Assembly: GCA_027575805.1 (NCBI GenBank)
Contig: JANBPU010000200.1
Coordinates: 1 to 28,913 of the forward strand
Reading direction: 5' to 3'
DNA length: 28,913 nucleotides
Source of the DNA: Mycoemilia scoparia
Lineage: Eukaryota; Kickxellomycota; Kickxellomycetes; Kickxellales; Kickxellaceae
Both the position numbers and the translations under genes were made by a program. The notes beneath the pieces are model-generated. The model was not told the origin of the DNA. It worked only from the letters and a program-made list of their open reading frames with translations, and did no database searches. This document shows positions 1 through 10,941 of this stretch, in pieces (position 1 is the stretch's first letter; each line of letters opens with the position of its first letter).

Positions 1-27
1 CACACACACACACACACACACACACAC
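1..27. repeat. (CA)n microsatellite at window edge
   Basis: Uninterrupted CA dinucleotides run from the first base to position 27 and are followed by a short ACT trinucleotide run (about 35-50). The tract touches the window edge, so its true length is unknown. Confidence 0.95.
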
Positions 28-407
28 CATTGCAACTACTACTACTACTAATTTTACTTTGACCTGGCCAAGTATCCTTAAGTTTGCTCTAGTAAAGTTA
101 GTGGACCAGTATAGCTATCTTTATTTATCAAACAAAAGGCTTGGGAGTTCTTTGAGCTAATAGTGCTCGAAAAAACGAATCTTTACAAATATGGATGTGA
201 GGGGCATTGTATGTAAGCTTTTCTGAAATCAAAATGTATCTAATTAGAATTTGTTGGATAAAATCATCCAAAATGGTGCGTCAAAATACCACACATACAT
301 ACACGCACCTTAGCAGAATTCTTGGTAGAATCACAATATCCAAAAATACAAGTGTTACGTTTGCTGCTCTATGATCAAAGGCTGTGCTAATAATGTATTT
401 TGGGTTC

Positions 408-511
408 ATATGGGTGACTATTTTTGAAGGGCGACCATTTGCTAATCAATTGTAATTGCCCCTATAATCGGTGGCCACCAAAAGTCACCCTTCGAAAATT
501 ATGATCCATAT
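408..511 (+). mobile_element. MITE-like palindromic element, copy 1
   Basis: About 104 bp bounded by ATATGG...CCATAT. Its ends form imperfect terminal inverted repeats of about 28 bp: the left end reads ATATGGGTGACTATTTTTGA and the reverse complement of the right end starts ATATGGATCATAATTTTCGA, both followed by AGGGYGAC. The short length, inverted ends and lack of coding capacity fit a non-autonomous DNA transposon. A TA target duplication (Tc1/mariner style) is possible but cannot be told apart from the ATAT ends. Copy 2 is related to its reverse complement, and a degenerate third copy lies near 16345-16409. Confidence 0.7.
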
Positions 512-602
512 TGGGCATATATAGCACCACCTTAATTGGGTTGAATCCAGCCAAATAGCTTCAACAGACAGACAAAAATACATTACAAATTAAAGTGAAA
601 GC

Positions 603-724
603 ATATGGGTCATTATATTTGAAGGGTGACTTTTGGTGGCCAACGATTATATTGGAAATCCCAGCCAAGTGTGTGATCACAGTCTTTTAGCAAATGGTCA
701 CCCTTCAAAAATAAGTACCCATAT
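603..724 (-). mobile_element. MITE-like palindromic element, copy 2 (inverted relative to copy 1)
   Basis: About 122 bp starting ATATGGGTCATTATATTTGA and ending at CCCATAT. It matches the reverse complement of copy 1 over both ends and part of the interior: the blocks GAAGGGTGACTTTTGGTGGCC and AGCAAATGGTC near the two ends are shared. The middle (about 650-690) differs, with extra bases. It lies 91 bp from copy 1 in the opposite orientation, so the pair could itself fold into a larger hairpin. Confidence 0.7.
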
Positions 725-1088
725 AACCATAACAATAATAACATTTTTACAATGGAGTTTCTTGGAGCTATTACAGAACAGTGGTTTCCTTAAATACATT
801 TTAATTATATCAATAGAAGTGTGCCTGGGGATGAAAAATCAAAAGGGGGAGAGAAAGGGAATATACAAATGCGGGTGAGTTACAAGTGAAAAAGAAATAA
901 TGCCAAGAGTATTTGTGTGCTGTTTACGTGAATAAGAGTGCTGTGATTGTTGAAAACGGTTTCTTGCTGGTCTATGATGCAGAAGCAAGATGATCATGAT
1001 TGTATTGTGGCTATGGTAATACTGCAGTGACTGACTGACTGCGCTCCAAGTCAGAGAAGGGGGTGTATGTATTCACAAGGGTGTTTCA

Positions 1089-2456
1089 TCACTGAGCGGC
1101 GGCTGTGTTTGGTTCACTGGCATGGCTAGGAGGAAGAAGGTATGGACCGGTGGACTGGGCAGAGTAGTGCTGCGATGCCAGGTATGGACCTGAAGAAGGA
1201 GATCTGTTGCAGATGTTAGAAGTCAGGGCATCTGGAGGTGGAAGCCTGTTGGGGTCAGAAACCAAAGAGCCTTGGCGGTGGTGGTGGACCGAAGTATGTG
1301 AGCCGAGTGGGAAGTCAGTGGTTGGTGGCGATAGGTGATGAGGACCTGGGACAGAACTCTGAATGGAAGGCAGTGTAATATTTGACGACCTTGGAGAGTA
1401 CGAGAGATTGGAAGCATTGCCACCCAGTGAGCTCGTGACTGTGCTGGCTGACGACACTGGCGTGTCAGGGGCCAGAGAAGAGGCAGGGGGAAGCTTGGGG
1501 AAGGAGGAGGGCTCTGGATGCTGCTGCTGCTGGGTAGGATGTGGTGGCTTTTGCTGTTCTTGGCTATTAGCGCGGGTTTTGCTGACATCCAGACCAGCCT
1601 TGCGTGCCTTTTCTTCGCGAAGACGAGCACGTCTCCGGGCATTTCTCTCACGTTCCTTTTGTAGGTACTCTGCATAGGCCTCAGGGTCCTTCTTAAGCTC
1701 TGCACGCTTCTGGCGCTTCTTTTCGGCGTCAGCGATGCGGGAAGCAGACCTCTTTGAGAGTGTATTTCCATTGGCGCTTTCTTCCTTCTGAGATGAATCA
1801 TTGGGGCGGCCTCTCTTGTGGGTGGTCTGGAAGGCCGTAGCTCCATTGTTAGACTCTGCTGGACTCAAGCTCCGGACGGACGATATTGACGTGCCGTTAC
1901 TGTCCTCGATTCCTGGGGATGAGCTATAGCGGCTGTATGGGTGGTTTTTGGCAGCGGTGGGCTCGTGCAAGGATGAGACAGAACCATTGTAGTCGCTTCC
2001 ATAGTGCTGGGAGTTGTGACGTTGGTGATGGTTATAGTGGGCCATGTGCTCGGTGGCTTCTTCGTTGCCATTTGCAGAGCGCTGGTTATGAATGGAAGGC
2101 TCTCTCTGGTGATGGTTCTGGACTGTGTCCTTTGGCATGCTCGATGACGAAATGCCAGAGCTCCACTTGAGCCCCTCGATGGCCTCAAGAAGGCGCACAC
2201 GCTTTCCGTAGGCGCTTATTCCAAGCTCGTCAACCAAGACTGAGTTGGTTATGTATGTGGTCAGGACATGGCCGTCAATAGCATGGGACCGGACGACAGC
2301 AGAGAGATCAGATATCGATGGCTGGGACTCAATCCAAGCACATACTTCATCAACAGACCACCAGACAGGGTCTGCAGAGTTCTGGGGGGATGGCGACTCT
2401 TGCCCTCTGCTACTGGCAGGGCGGCCAGGAGCCGACTCGACCTTTGGGGTGGACAT
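1089..2456 (-). CDS. SAM-domain protein with AT-hook-like motif and basic coiled segment
   Basis: Intronless, 455 aa. Residues about 31-99 form a sterile alpha motif: a WW pair and VDEVCAWI start it, followed by IDGHVLTTY, then LGISAYGKRVRLLEAI, the usual SAM helices. The middle is low-complexity (Ser, His, Asn). KRGRP at 214-218 resembles an AT-hook core. Residues about 236-292 are very basic and predicted helical (KKRQKRAELKKDPEAYAEYL, then an Arg-rich stretch), with the look of a DNA- or RNA-binding or coiled region. The last 150 residues are Pro/Ser/Gln-rich. SAM domains mediate protein-protein or, less often, RNA contacts; a nuclear regulatory role is inference. The start is the only ATG before the SAM domain; a CT-rich leader (GA run at 2497-2510 on +) precedes it. 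I do not recognise a named family for the full architecture. Confidence 0.85.
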   Translation of the reverse strand: MSTPKVESAPGRPASSRGQESPSPQNSADPVWWSVDEVCAWIESQPSISDLSAVVRSHAIDGHVLTTYITNSVLVDELGISAYGKRVRLLEAIEGLKWSSGISSSSMPKDTVQNHHQREPSIHNQRSANGNEEATEHMAHYNHHQRHNSQHYGSDYNGSVSSLHEPTAAKNHPYSRYSSSPGIEDSNGTSISSVRSLSPAESNNGATAFQTTHKRGRPNDSSQKEESANGNTLSKRSASRIADAEKKRQKRAELKKDPEAYAEYLQKERERNARRRARLREEKARKAGLDVSKTRANSQEQQKPPHPTQQQQHPEPSSFPKLPPASSLAPDTPVSSASTVTSSLGGNASNLSYSPRSSNITLPSIQSSVPGPHHLSPPTTDFPLGSHTSVHHHRQGSLVSDPNRLPPPDALTSNICNRSPSSGPYLASQHYSAQSTGPYLLPPSHASEPNTAAAQ

Positions 2457-5174
2457 GGCTCGATATGCTTATATGTGTATGTAAAGTGGGTGGAAAGAGA
2501 GAGAGAGAGAGGTGAAGCTGTAAAACAGAAAGGCGAGGAAAGTAAGGTGTGTAGATAGTATTCCTTGTCACTGTAGTTTAGTAGCTGGCAATAGACACTA
2601 TATGGGCAGCTAGGCTAGGCGGCGTGTGAGGAAAAAACAGGGGAGCAAAATGTGGGCCGGAAGGACAGGCAGCGGGGGCATGGGGATTTTTATAGCCCAA
2701 AGGAAAGAAGGTAGGAGCAGAGGACAGGGGAAATGTCAGCAGAGCACCAAAGCAGCAGCAGCAGCGGCGGCGGGGAGTAGCAGGAGCACAAAGGGGCGCA
2801 CAGCAGAGGAGCAAATGTCGCCGCCGCCGCCGTGCAATAGGCAGGCAGAGCGTAGCCCAGGATTTCGGCCGATGTGTGTTGGCTGCGTGGGTGGATTTGG
2901 TTCGGGGCAGAGTGGGAGGGGAGTGACCACACTTGGGCCAGTTGGCAGAAATAAAACCCTGGTTGCAACCACGCTGGGGCCGCTTTGCCGATTGGCCACC
3001 GTCACTTCTAGAACCACCAGCCTCTCTGGCGGGTGCGGCCAAATGTGTCTTTGATGCAGGAGCTGCCAGTTTCTCCCAATGGCTCGGCTCTGTGCGGCTG
3101 GTGCTGGTTGAAATGATGGCGTCGGTCATGACGGGACCTGCTTTCAATTCCCCCTTTCCACCACACAATGAGGCGCGATCTTCCATTGGTGGTGCAGGCT
3201 TCTGATGCTGCTGCAAAGGGCTGGCGTGGCCTCCCCAATGCGAGGATCGCTATGCCTCTGCAAGCTTGGCGCTGCGGACATCTGAGTAACAGATGGTTCG
3301 CACTTCTCACCGTCAGCACTGGCTGGCCTCCTATGCGTGTGCCTTGAAGGATCAGACGATTGTCAAAATCCAGTGACCTCCTCCCCCCTGCTCTCTGCCC
3401 GCCCACATAAATATGCCTGCGTCCACACACGGCCTCATGTGCCCGACACACACACGCACACAATATGCTCCAGTCAGTTGCTATTGCTGTCTGCCGCAAG
3501 CGCCAGTGGCCTTTGTACCCTGTCCGTTTCTCTCTTGAGAGCCTTGCCAAGCCCATTATTGCTTCGCTTCCCCGGGTGGGCCCAGCCGTGATGACGAGGT
3601 GGTGGCTCTCGTCTATAGACACGGCCCAGCATCACCCCGCCTACAGCGCCGTCCCCTCAAAAACCGCGATGCACCCTAGGCCCAGACACCGACTCGCGCT
3701 CACTGGCCCGCTCATGCCTCTCTTGCAATGCAGGCTGGGCCGCCACTGGTGCCGCCTGATCTCCATTGAGCTCCGATATTCCCTTGTGTGGACCTTGGAC
3801 AGAAAATCCGAGGGCGCAGCAGTGAGCTCGAATGCCCTTTTATCCCACCCCGCCCTCAGTGGACAAGACAAAAGTCAGGGCTGGCGCCAGCAAGACAAGG
3901 GCAGTACAGGATTTGGCCTCTTTATTCCTTGTATCTGATATGTGATGCTGTTGCTGATGCTTATTACTACCTCACGATTCCTCTATGCTACTGCCACTAC
4001 CAACCCTGTTTTCCTGGCAGGCTTTGCCTTGTGCGTGGGTGGCATGGCTGGAAGAGTCGGCCTTTAATGTGCCCACACTGATGATGGTCTCTTTGCGCCT
4101 TTGGTTTGGCCTTTGGTTGGCGGAAGCCTCTTTGGCAGAGACGTGATTCAGTGTCTGGGTGCTGCCCAATTAGTCCAATTGTAGACGGTGCTTTTATTGC
4201 GGGCGTGCGGGCGGAAAATGATGCACCAAACCACCAGCACCGAGTGAGCCCATGGTGTTTCTGCTCTTCTCATCACCCACGCTCCAGACACAGCTCTGGC
4301 TCGCCACTGGGAAGAAAGCGAAGCTGTTCCCACTCCTTTGTGGCCACCACAGGGCCTTCAATGCGGCGACTCCGCCTTCCATCGCCCTTCTTCTTACAAG
4401 AACAGGAAAATCCTGCCACAGAAACAAAACGCAAGTCTCAACTTGCATGCAAGATAACCTTTTTCTGATCACACTACAGCATCTCGCCCATTGCCGCTTT
4501 GGGCCCCAGAAACCAACAGCCGCAAACAACATTGATAGCGTCGTAGTGGGCATAGAGTCTACCCCGAAATACAGGAGCAAAGCCAACGGGACATCTTCGC
4601 CTTGGCTTTCTTGTGAAGAAATGCAAGCCAGCCATGGCTTTCGGCTATCACCCTTCCTTGATCCCTGTTGGCCAGGATGCCTGCTCTCATGTAAAGTGGG
4701 CTGCAGACTGTCACAAACTTTCATGCCAAGCCACTGCTGATAGGCAGGTGCTTGCTCCACATAACGGAGCTCAGCGGCAAACATTGCACCGACGTCCAGG
4801 AGGGATCTACGGCCGCCTCCATCTTCACGCAGGCTCTTTGTTGCTGCCATTGCTATCACCAGCTGCTATTGGCGCTCCAGAAAAATGCCCACAGTGCAGC
4901 CGCATCGATCCCAAGCTCGCTTTTGCCAGCCATGATCTGCTAATCTGTGGTAACTGATCCTAATCACTAGAGGGCTGTGGTGGGTGCAAAAAAGGTAAAC
5001 AACATTCTATTTTGGCTCTTTATGTTGACACTCTGTATGTGTTATGGCATATTCAAGCTTCTAAAGTTTTATGAACAGTTAAATGGGGAAAGGCCTACGG
5101 CTCTAATTTAGTCCAAGGAAGTTAAGCACGACAGTTTGGACCCATAGGCAAGACGAATCGTCAAAACACAGTAG
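2457..5174. other. Long GC-rich gene-free interval between divergent genes
   Basis: This 2.7 kb stretch separates the SAM-domain gene (-) from the Rad9-like gene (+). From about 2600 to 4960 it is clearly more GC-rich than the other spacers and seems at least as GC-rich as the genes; the last 200 bp before 5175 return to AT-rich. Open frames exist on both strands (for example 2578-3216 and 4194-4859 on -), but they are rich in Cys, Trp and Arg, overlap each other in all frames and show no domain, so I treat them as chance. It contains CAG/CGG and CCG triplet runs (about 2752-2775 and 2820-2832), several CCAAT/ATTGG boxes, many CTTTG/CAAAG words, palindromes such as TGGTTGCAACCA (2960-2971), GCTGGCGCCAGC (3880-3891) and AGCCATGGCT (4630-4639), and a TATA box for the minus strand. 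It is probably an extended regulatory region, or it holds an unrecognised noncoding transcript. Confidence 0.5.
2687..2694 (-). promoter_or_regulatory. TATA box, probable core promoter of the SAM-domain gene
   Basis: On the minus strand the site reads TATAAAAA inside a GC-rich context (GGGC before, TCCCC after). It lies about 230 bp upstream of the SAM-domain ATG, and a CT-rich tract lies between. The setting is similar to the TATAAAT site before the surface-protein gene at 12218. Assignment is by position only. Confidence 0.45.
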
Positions 5175-8100
5175 ATGGGCTCTAAAAAGAGACAAGGGTC
5201 CCGAGATTTAAGCCCGGAATTGTCCTTTGAGGACGAAGGGTTTACCAGCCCGATAATGATGCATCAGGGCATGGCGAAAGGGAGGGCAAGGAAGACGCTT
5301 TTCGGCAATATGCAGGTCAGCGATGGGGACCGTGGTGGTGACGAGTCCGATGCTAGCGAAGGTTCCACCGGCATGGTGCCTAATGGTGTGACATATTTCG
5401 ATGACGACGAAACACAGATGGGGGAGGAGGAGTCGTTTATCCAAGGGGCGACGCCTCTGACTAGGAAAAAGCACGCCAGGTTTTCGACTGACTGTGTAGA
5501 GCAGAGTCAGTTCACACAAACTAGCACGCCAGGATCGGACGAGAGCGATCAGAGCATCAAAGGATCGCAGGAAGAGGGTCTGGTGGGAGTGCAGAGAACA
5601 CCGGGTTACAAAACGATTCCCATGGTTCGCTTTGGACCCTCGCCACCAAAAAATGATGATGACAGCGTGGCCGATATGGGGTCTACTCCCAACATTAGAA
5701 CCTCATCAGCACGGAAGAGCCGCATAGGCCTGCCCAGCATGGTTGATGAAGATGAGGATGTTTGCTTTGGTACCCAGCAGTGCCATTACAACCCGGCGTT
5801 CTCTGACCATGTCTCACAAAGCCCGTTTGCTGTGCAAGCATCCCAGCCCACAGCTTCCGCAGCAAGAAGGCGTTTTTCGACCAACAGTTCTTCGTCTGAT
5901 CCTTCAACTGCCGAAAACCCAGCAGCTCACACAGACAGCTCAAATTTCGACAGCCAGTATCAGCCACGGAGCCATTGTGGTGCTGGGTATGATGATGATG
6001 GCAGTAGCTCGTTCATCGCGCCAACCCAGCCATCTCATCAGCGCTATGCCTTCTTTTCAAGAATAGATCACGCAACAGCAGAGAGCTATGGAAACAATAC
6101 AAGCGCTTCTGGTGCTGCTGGCCCTTATGCTGAAGCAGATGAAGAAGAATATGCCAGTGTAATCCCCGGAACGCAGTTTAGCGGTGGGGATGGCAAACAC
6201 AGCTGCGTCCCTGAAACTCAAGTCCAGCCAGAAACACCTCGAGTGGCGACTAGCAAGATATTTACAGGGCACGTTCCAGAATCGACTTCGAAAACCCCAC
6301 AGTTGCATGCTGAGGGGGATAGTGACAATGTGAGTGCTATTTTTGCGATGGCAGCAGCCCTACAGTCGCCGGCCGTCAGTAATAATGCAATCGAGGCGCT
6401 CAAGTCTGCTTCGCCTTTGCAGCGGGAGCAGAAGAGGGAGTCTGGAGATAAAGACACGCCTGGCATTACTAATACACAGCTTCAAAGCTGTTTGGCTCAA
6501 ACCAAGAAGGTAGGGTGGAGGAAGGCAAGTCATTACACATTTCATGCGTTGGTGCATAGCCCGCCCCAACAACTACGTCCACATACTCACACTCTCGGCC
6601 CTTTATTTATAGGCGGCATGCGTCCAGGAAACGCCCATCCCGCAAAAGACTTATCGCAGCCATTGCTCCCCACAGCCGAAAGACCATGCAGCATCCCAAA
6701 GCATGTTTTGTGGGTTTTCTGATTTGCAGGGCAGTGGTAGCTGTGGAGCCTCATGGATAAGGAACCAGCTGTCCTTTTTCGACAAAACCCCTATCCGCCC
6801 ACCAGAGTTGGTGCAGCTACAACTGGCCGATAAAATAGCCACAGACAGCCAGCCTCACAGGTACGGCCATAGTAGTGTGGCACTGCACCCCACACAACCA
6901 AAGCCAAAAGAGACTCACGATAGCGGCAATAGCAACAATGGCTCCACGCATGACGAAACTAGATGGGAAAGCAGCTTGGCCCACAACCCTGATGCTGCTG
7001 CTACTTCATTAGCAGTCTCTGGCCCAAGCTCTGATTTGGTCACAGATAACAAGGTACACTCTAATTCGACAGCTGTAGATATTTTGCGCAACTTGGCTGC
7101 AGAATACTCCTTTCTCCAGAGCAGAGCCGACAACGATGAGTACCAAAGCCCCATGAAAACAAGCAAGCATGAAGGTCATCCTGCAGCGAATGCCGAAACT
7201 ATATGTGGCCTTGGCCGTAGCAGTATTGGAGGATCTCCTTTTGGAGGCGGCAGAATGAGCAGTAGCGCCCTGGAAGATAAATCAGCGCAGGAAACCATCC
7301 CACTGCCTTATACAGAAAGCCATAGCCCGGATGAGAGCGATGAAGGTGAGGGGGGCGATAGCGTTGAGCCCACTCAGTTTCCGGGCAGATATTTTGGGTC
7401 CCACTTTCAGCAGCAGTCAAGCACTTTCAGGCAAAAAAGCCCAAAGCAGGCCATTTCTCCACAAGAAGGCAACCAATCATCATCCGATGCAGAAAGCGAA
7501 CCAGATATGTTTGAGGGCTATCTTGGCGGAAATTCGCGTGGAAGTCCGCAGGTTGAAGTGACTCGTTTTTGCCCCAGTCCAGAAAAGGCGGGGGAAACTG
7601 CCCCCAATGCCTATAATTCTGTGCCCCCAGAAGGCACCTTGATCTCGGCTGATCTGAAACATGATCTCGATAATCCATCAATATCCCATGGCAGTCGCCA
7701 AGAAATACCAACCAGCATGATGGCCCACGGTATGGCTGCTTCTTTGGATGGTGAAAGTGAGGTGGAAAGCAAGAGCAGGCACCCTGTCATAGAAAATGGA
7801 AAGCTGCCACTGCGCCCTGGTAGGTCTAAAAAGGCTACAGGGCAAAAAAGACAGAAAAGGCTGCTGTTGGTTCCACAGTCTTCTATTTCGGGAATAGGCT
7901 TTGACGACATCGATTGTGATGATGAAAACGGCGATTCCAGCAAGCTAGAAGATGATAGCGACAGGCCCACCCCGATTAGCAAAGCACGTCTTGAATCGAT
8001 AATACACACCACAACGAATGCAGCATCTGCCGCTGCAAATACCGATGGGGCAGTCGCAAAGGACAATAGTAATTTGTCGACAGGCCGTCATCGTCCACGA

Positions 8101-10113
8101 AGCATTTCTTCTAGACCTGTCACGAATTGGAAGAGCTTGCCATTTTCAGTAGAAGCCACAAGGAACAAAGATGCCAATCCTAGCCAAGCAGCATCTTCCA
8201 TCTTGACAATGCACGTCAATATTTTGCAGAAACAGCAACAGGATTCTCGTACTGTTGGCCATTTGTTTAGCTACCAAACACCGCCACAGCAGCAGCAACA
8301 GCAGCAACAACAACCAAAGCTGACAAAAAGTCCGCCCAAAAGCCTAGAAGTGCACAAGCTGTTGAGCAATCTTGAGTCCAAGGATTCATCACCATCCAGC
8401 AGCAATACTGTAAGCGATCTTCTAGACCAGCATGAACAAGATGAGAATCTCATGACATCTGGCTCAGACGCAGACCTTGAAGAGCATATTCCTGGGCTTG
8501 CCATTGGTTCGCGGGTTTGGTCAAGAATAGCCTCTGCTGCTGCTGCTGATACTACAACGTATGCTGGTCAAGATTTCTTTGTGCCAGGCACTATTATTGG
8601 CGTAAAGAGATCATCGCCACCATCTTCACTATCATGTACGATTGAGCACGATAATGGTCAACCAGCGCATATTTACAGTGCCAAGACAATGCGCTTGGAT
8701 TCTTCCATAAAGCCCTTAGTAATCAAAAAGGGCGACCGGGTCCTGGCAAAGCCGCCTCGTCGCCGTAAATATGAGCCTGCCACTGTCATTTTGCCACCAA
8801 GGAATGCTGCAAGGGCTGACGCAGCTGTTCCTGCTAGCATGGCCCGGAGTGTTCCACAGAAACCACGTAAACGCAGCGACAAGGGGTATGCTCGCCAAGT
8901 GATGTTCCTTGTCGAATTTGAGAGCGGAGTGCTCAAATGGATCAGCACTGCTGAGGTTAGGGCTCCAGAAATTTCTGATGCAGATGCAGATTTGGTTGAG
9001 AGTATTAATTTGGACATCAAGGGACTTAATATTGGCAATAATAGCAAGTCAAGAGACAATGCAAAGGACCTTGATGAAACCGAAATGTCGTCGTCTTCGT
9101 TATCATCATCACTATCATTGTCATCATCGCTTGATGACTCCTTGTTTAAGGGCATGGTTTTTACCATCTCCATTGCTGCTGGTAGTGGTAGCAGGGAACC
9201 TGGCGCTCCAAATCGTAAATCTAGTGCTAGCGCAAGCAAAGCACAGGCTGTGATTGCACATAATGATCCACATTCCTTGTCTTTCAACACTCTAAACAAA
9301 GATAGGCTTCGTAAGTGGATACAAAAGCGTGGTGGGAAGGTGATAGATACATTTGTTGACTGCCTCGAGTACTGCGGGCTTAATTCTGATTTCATTGTCA
9401 ATCAGACCATGGTGCAAAAGACCTTGTTTTATAAAAAGCCTCTGCTCGATATTCCCCCCAAAAGCGGAGTCAAAGATCTTGATAATAATTCTGCCAAACC
9501 AAAATTGCACCTGATATCTGATGGTCCATCAACCACGCCCAAATATTTGTTAGCGCTTGGCCTTGGTCTTCCCCGTATATCAAGCACCTGGGTGTCAGAG
9601 TGCGTGGTAAATAATAAGTTCGAGGACTATACTCCCTTTGTTCTAAGCAATGGCTGGTCAAAAGAAATGGGTACAAACAGCGTATGTCCACATGTCCCCA
9701 AGTTCATGAAGGGGACCACGATTGCAGTCTACGGTACACCCCAGTTTAAACAAAACTGGGAAATCATTCTGAGCAGTGCTGGGTCCAGAATAACAAACGT
9801 TCCATCTACAACCGCCAAGGCGAGAAAGAATGCCGAATCCCAGTTTATGTGTGACTTTGTACTAACCGAAAGGAAGCCAACAAAATCGCTTATTGATCGA
9901 GTGGCACTGTGCTGTAAAAGAGTGGATGTCGAGAGCCAACCCCAGTGGGATACTCAGAAGTTCAGTGACGATGAGGATGATGGACTTGTAGATAGATCAA
10001 ATGTCAAACTCCCATGGTTTGTTTCGCACCATTGGGCAAAGCAGTGTCTCATAAACCAGCGCTTGGTCAGACACAACGGGCATCCTCTTTATACCAAATA
10101 CACTACTGCTTAA
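5175..10113 (+). CDS. Rad9/Crb2/53BP1-like DNA-damage checkpoint mediator
   Basis: Two exons, 5175-6509 and 6613-10113, join in phase 0 across a 103-bp intron (GTAGGG...TTTATAG) to give about 1611 aa. The intron length is not a multiple of three; retention would truncate the protein. A second in-frame acceptor at 6728-6729 (TTTGCAG, exon from 6730) would drop 39 residues. The N-terminal two thirds are disordered and carry several TQ sites (for example PGTQFSGG, PTQPSHQ, PTQFPGR), typical ATM/ATR targets. A poly-Gln run lies at about 1004-1012. Residues about 1073-1230 resemble the Tudor region (LAIGSRVWSRI to VLKWISTAEV) that binds methylated histone H4 in Crb2/53BP1. Two C-terminal BRCT repeats follow (about 1289-1466 and 1475-1611, with WVSECV and WAKQCL). 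In the family these bind phosphorylated H2A and bring the effector kinase (Chk1/Chk2/Rad53) to damage. Which ortholog name applies is uncertain. Confidence 0.87.
8287..8313 (+). repeat. CAG/CAA tract encoding nine glutamines
   Basis: Nine consecutive Gln codons mixing CAG and CAA within the disordered part of the Rad9-like protein. The mixed codons suggest an older or stabilised tract rather than a fresh expansion. Confidence 0.9.
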
Positions 10114-10185
10114 ACCAAGCATTCAAAAAGTTTCTGCACTTCATTTTCATACGCATTGTTTGTAACATAGCATCATATTATAACT

Positions 10186-10191
10186 AATAAA
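10186..10191 (+). terminator. AATAAA polyadenylation signal of the Rad9-like gene
   Basis: An AATAAA hexamer 73 bp past the stop codon, within the 119-bp space to the convergent Rsa3-like gene. With so little room, the two 3' UTRs probably come close or overlap. Confidence 0.55.
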
Positions 10192-10232
10192 CACATAAAC
10201 TTAAATGCAAATTATATACTCTGTTTCTTTAA

Positions 10233-10941
10233 TTATGCACTTTCTTGACTGCTTTCTTCTTCACTACCCGTCAGCTCTTGTTTTTGGAAATCATCAAATA
10301 CCATCTGTCCTGACTCAAGCGCATCGATAAGCATTACTATGTTATTGCTGTTTAAATCTTCTTTTTCACGAAGCTGGTTCAAATCATTCCCAAAGCCCTG
10401 GGTAAGCAGATCCATATATAAATTTCGGAATGCATCATTGGAAAGGGCATCTAGTTTCTTATTTCCGTTTTTCATATTCACCAGCTCCTATATTTTCAAT
10501 AGAAATGGCATAATTCATATTAGAATACTGCATACTCATTTTTCTTTGTTGTTTTTTTTGCATATCGATCTGCTTGAAGTCGTGCTGGCTATTTTTCATA
10601 CTAGCTTACCAGATTTGTTGGATTTGTGCTGATAGAAATATTATCATTATGTGTGCTAAGTTCTTGGGATTGCTCTTCTAGTCGTTTCTGTATTGAGTAA
10701 AGGCGTTCAGAGTTTTCGTCCTCCAATATACTTTTATTGGCATTATTGTCGTTAGAAGAATAGCTATTCTATTAGTTGGGATATCATTAATATATATACA
10801 TAGTAAAATAATATATTATTAGGTATAATCATGGTATATGAAAACACTTGGTGGTAATATAGCCAAAGTTCAATAATTCAAGAAGGTAGCACTCATTACC
10901 TGTTCGAATTCTTGAAATTCTTGTCCTGCTGCTGAGGTCAT
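10233..10941 (-). CDS. Rsa3-like ribosome assembly protein, three exons
   Basis: Exons on the minus strand are 10941-10900, 10768-10610 and 10487-10233, all in phase 0, giving 151 aa. Introns are 131 bp (GTAATG...ACTAATAG) and 122 bp (GTAAGC...AATATAG, with a CTAAT branch site). The C-terminal part, FRNLYMDLLTQGFGNDLNQL through LIDALESGQMVF, matches the pattern of the Rsa3 domain (aromatic helix, DDL-R-like core, LI-AL-G-F ending). In yeast Rsa3 works in early 60S pre-ribosome assembly in the nucleolus. The middle exon encodes a short Glu/Gln-rich coiled segment and the tail is acidic (SEEESSQESA). The first exon of 14 codons would be missed by a simple frame search; the last exon has its own internal Met, so a shorter product cannot be excluded. 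Convergent with the Rad9-like gene. Confidence 0.72.

Larger units (their letters stand above)
1..1088. other. Gene-poor AT-rich interval downstream of the SAM-domain gene
   Basis: I see no convincing gene. The open frames are short and lack coding character; the longest one (633-878) runs through a MITE-like repeat. The interval holds the CA tract, two copies of a small palindromic element (408-511 and 603-724) and, nearest the SAM-domain gene, presumably that gene's 3' UTR. A short GACT-type tetranucleotide run lies near 1027-1042. No clear AATAAA signal was found on the minus strand. Confidence 0.6.

Noticed and set aside
633..878. 81-codon plus-strand frame near the left end
   Set aside because: Starts inside MITE copy 2 and has no coding character.
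1223..1846. 207-codon frame on the same strand as the SAM-domain gene
   Set aside because: An out-of-frame shadow of the basic and Pro-rich part of that gene.
2578..3622. Two long minus-strand open frames in the GC-rich block
   Set aside because: They overlap each other and plus-strand frames, consist of low-complexity Pro/Ala/Cys/Arg stretches, and have no recognisable fold.
4194..4859. 221-codon open frame on the minus strand in the GC-rich block
   Set aside because: Rich in Cys, Trp and Arg, no domain, and long frames overlap it on the other strand; typical of chance frames in GC-rich DNA.
8673..9401. 242-codon minus-strand frame inside the Rad9-like gene
   Set aside because: Antisense to the conserved Tudor/BRCT region; its Ser/Asp-rich look is the complement of the poly-Ser coding stretch.
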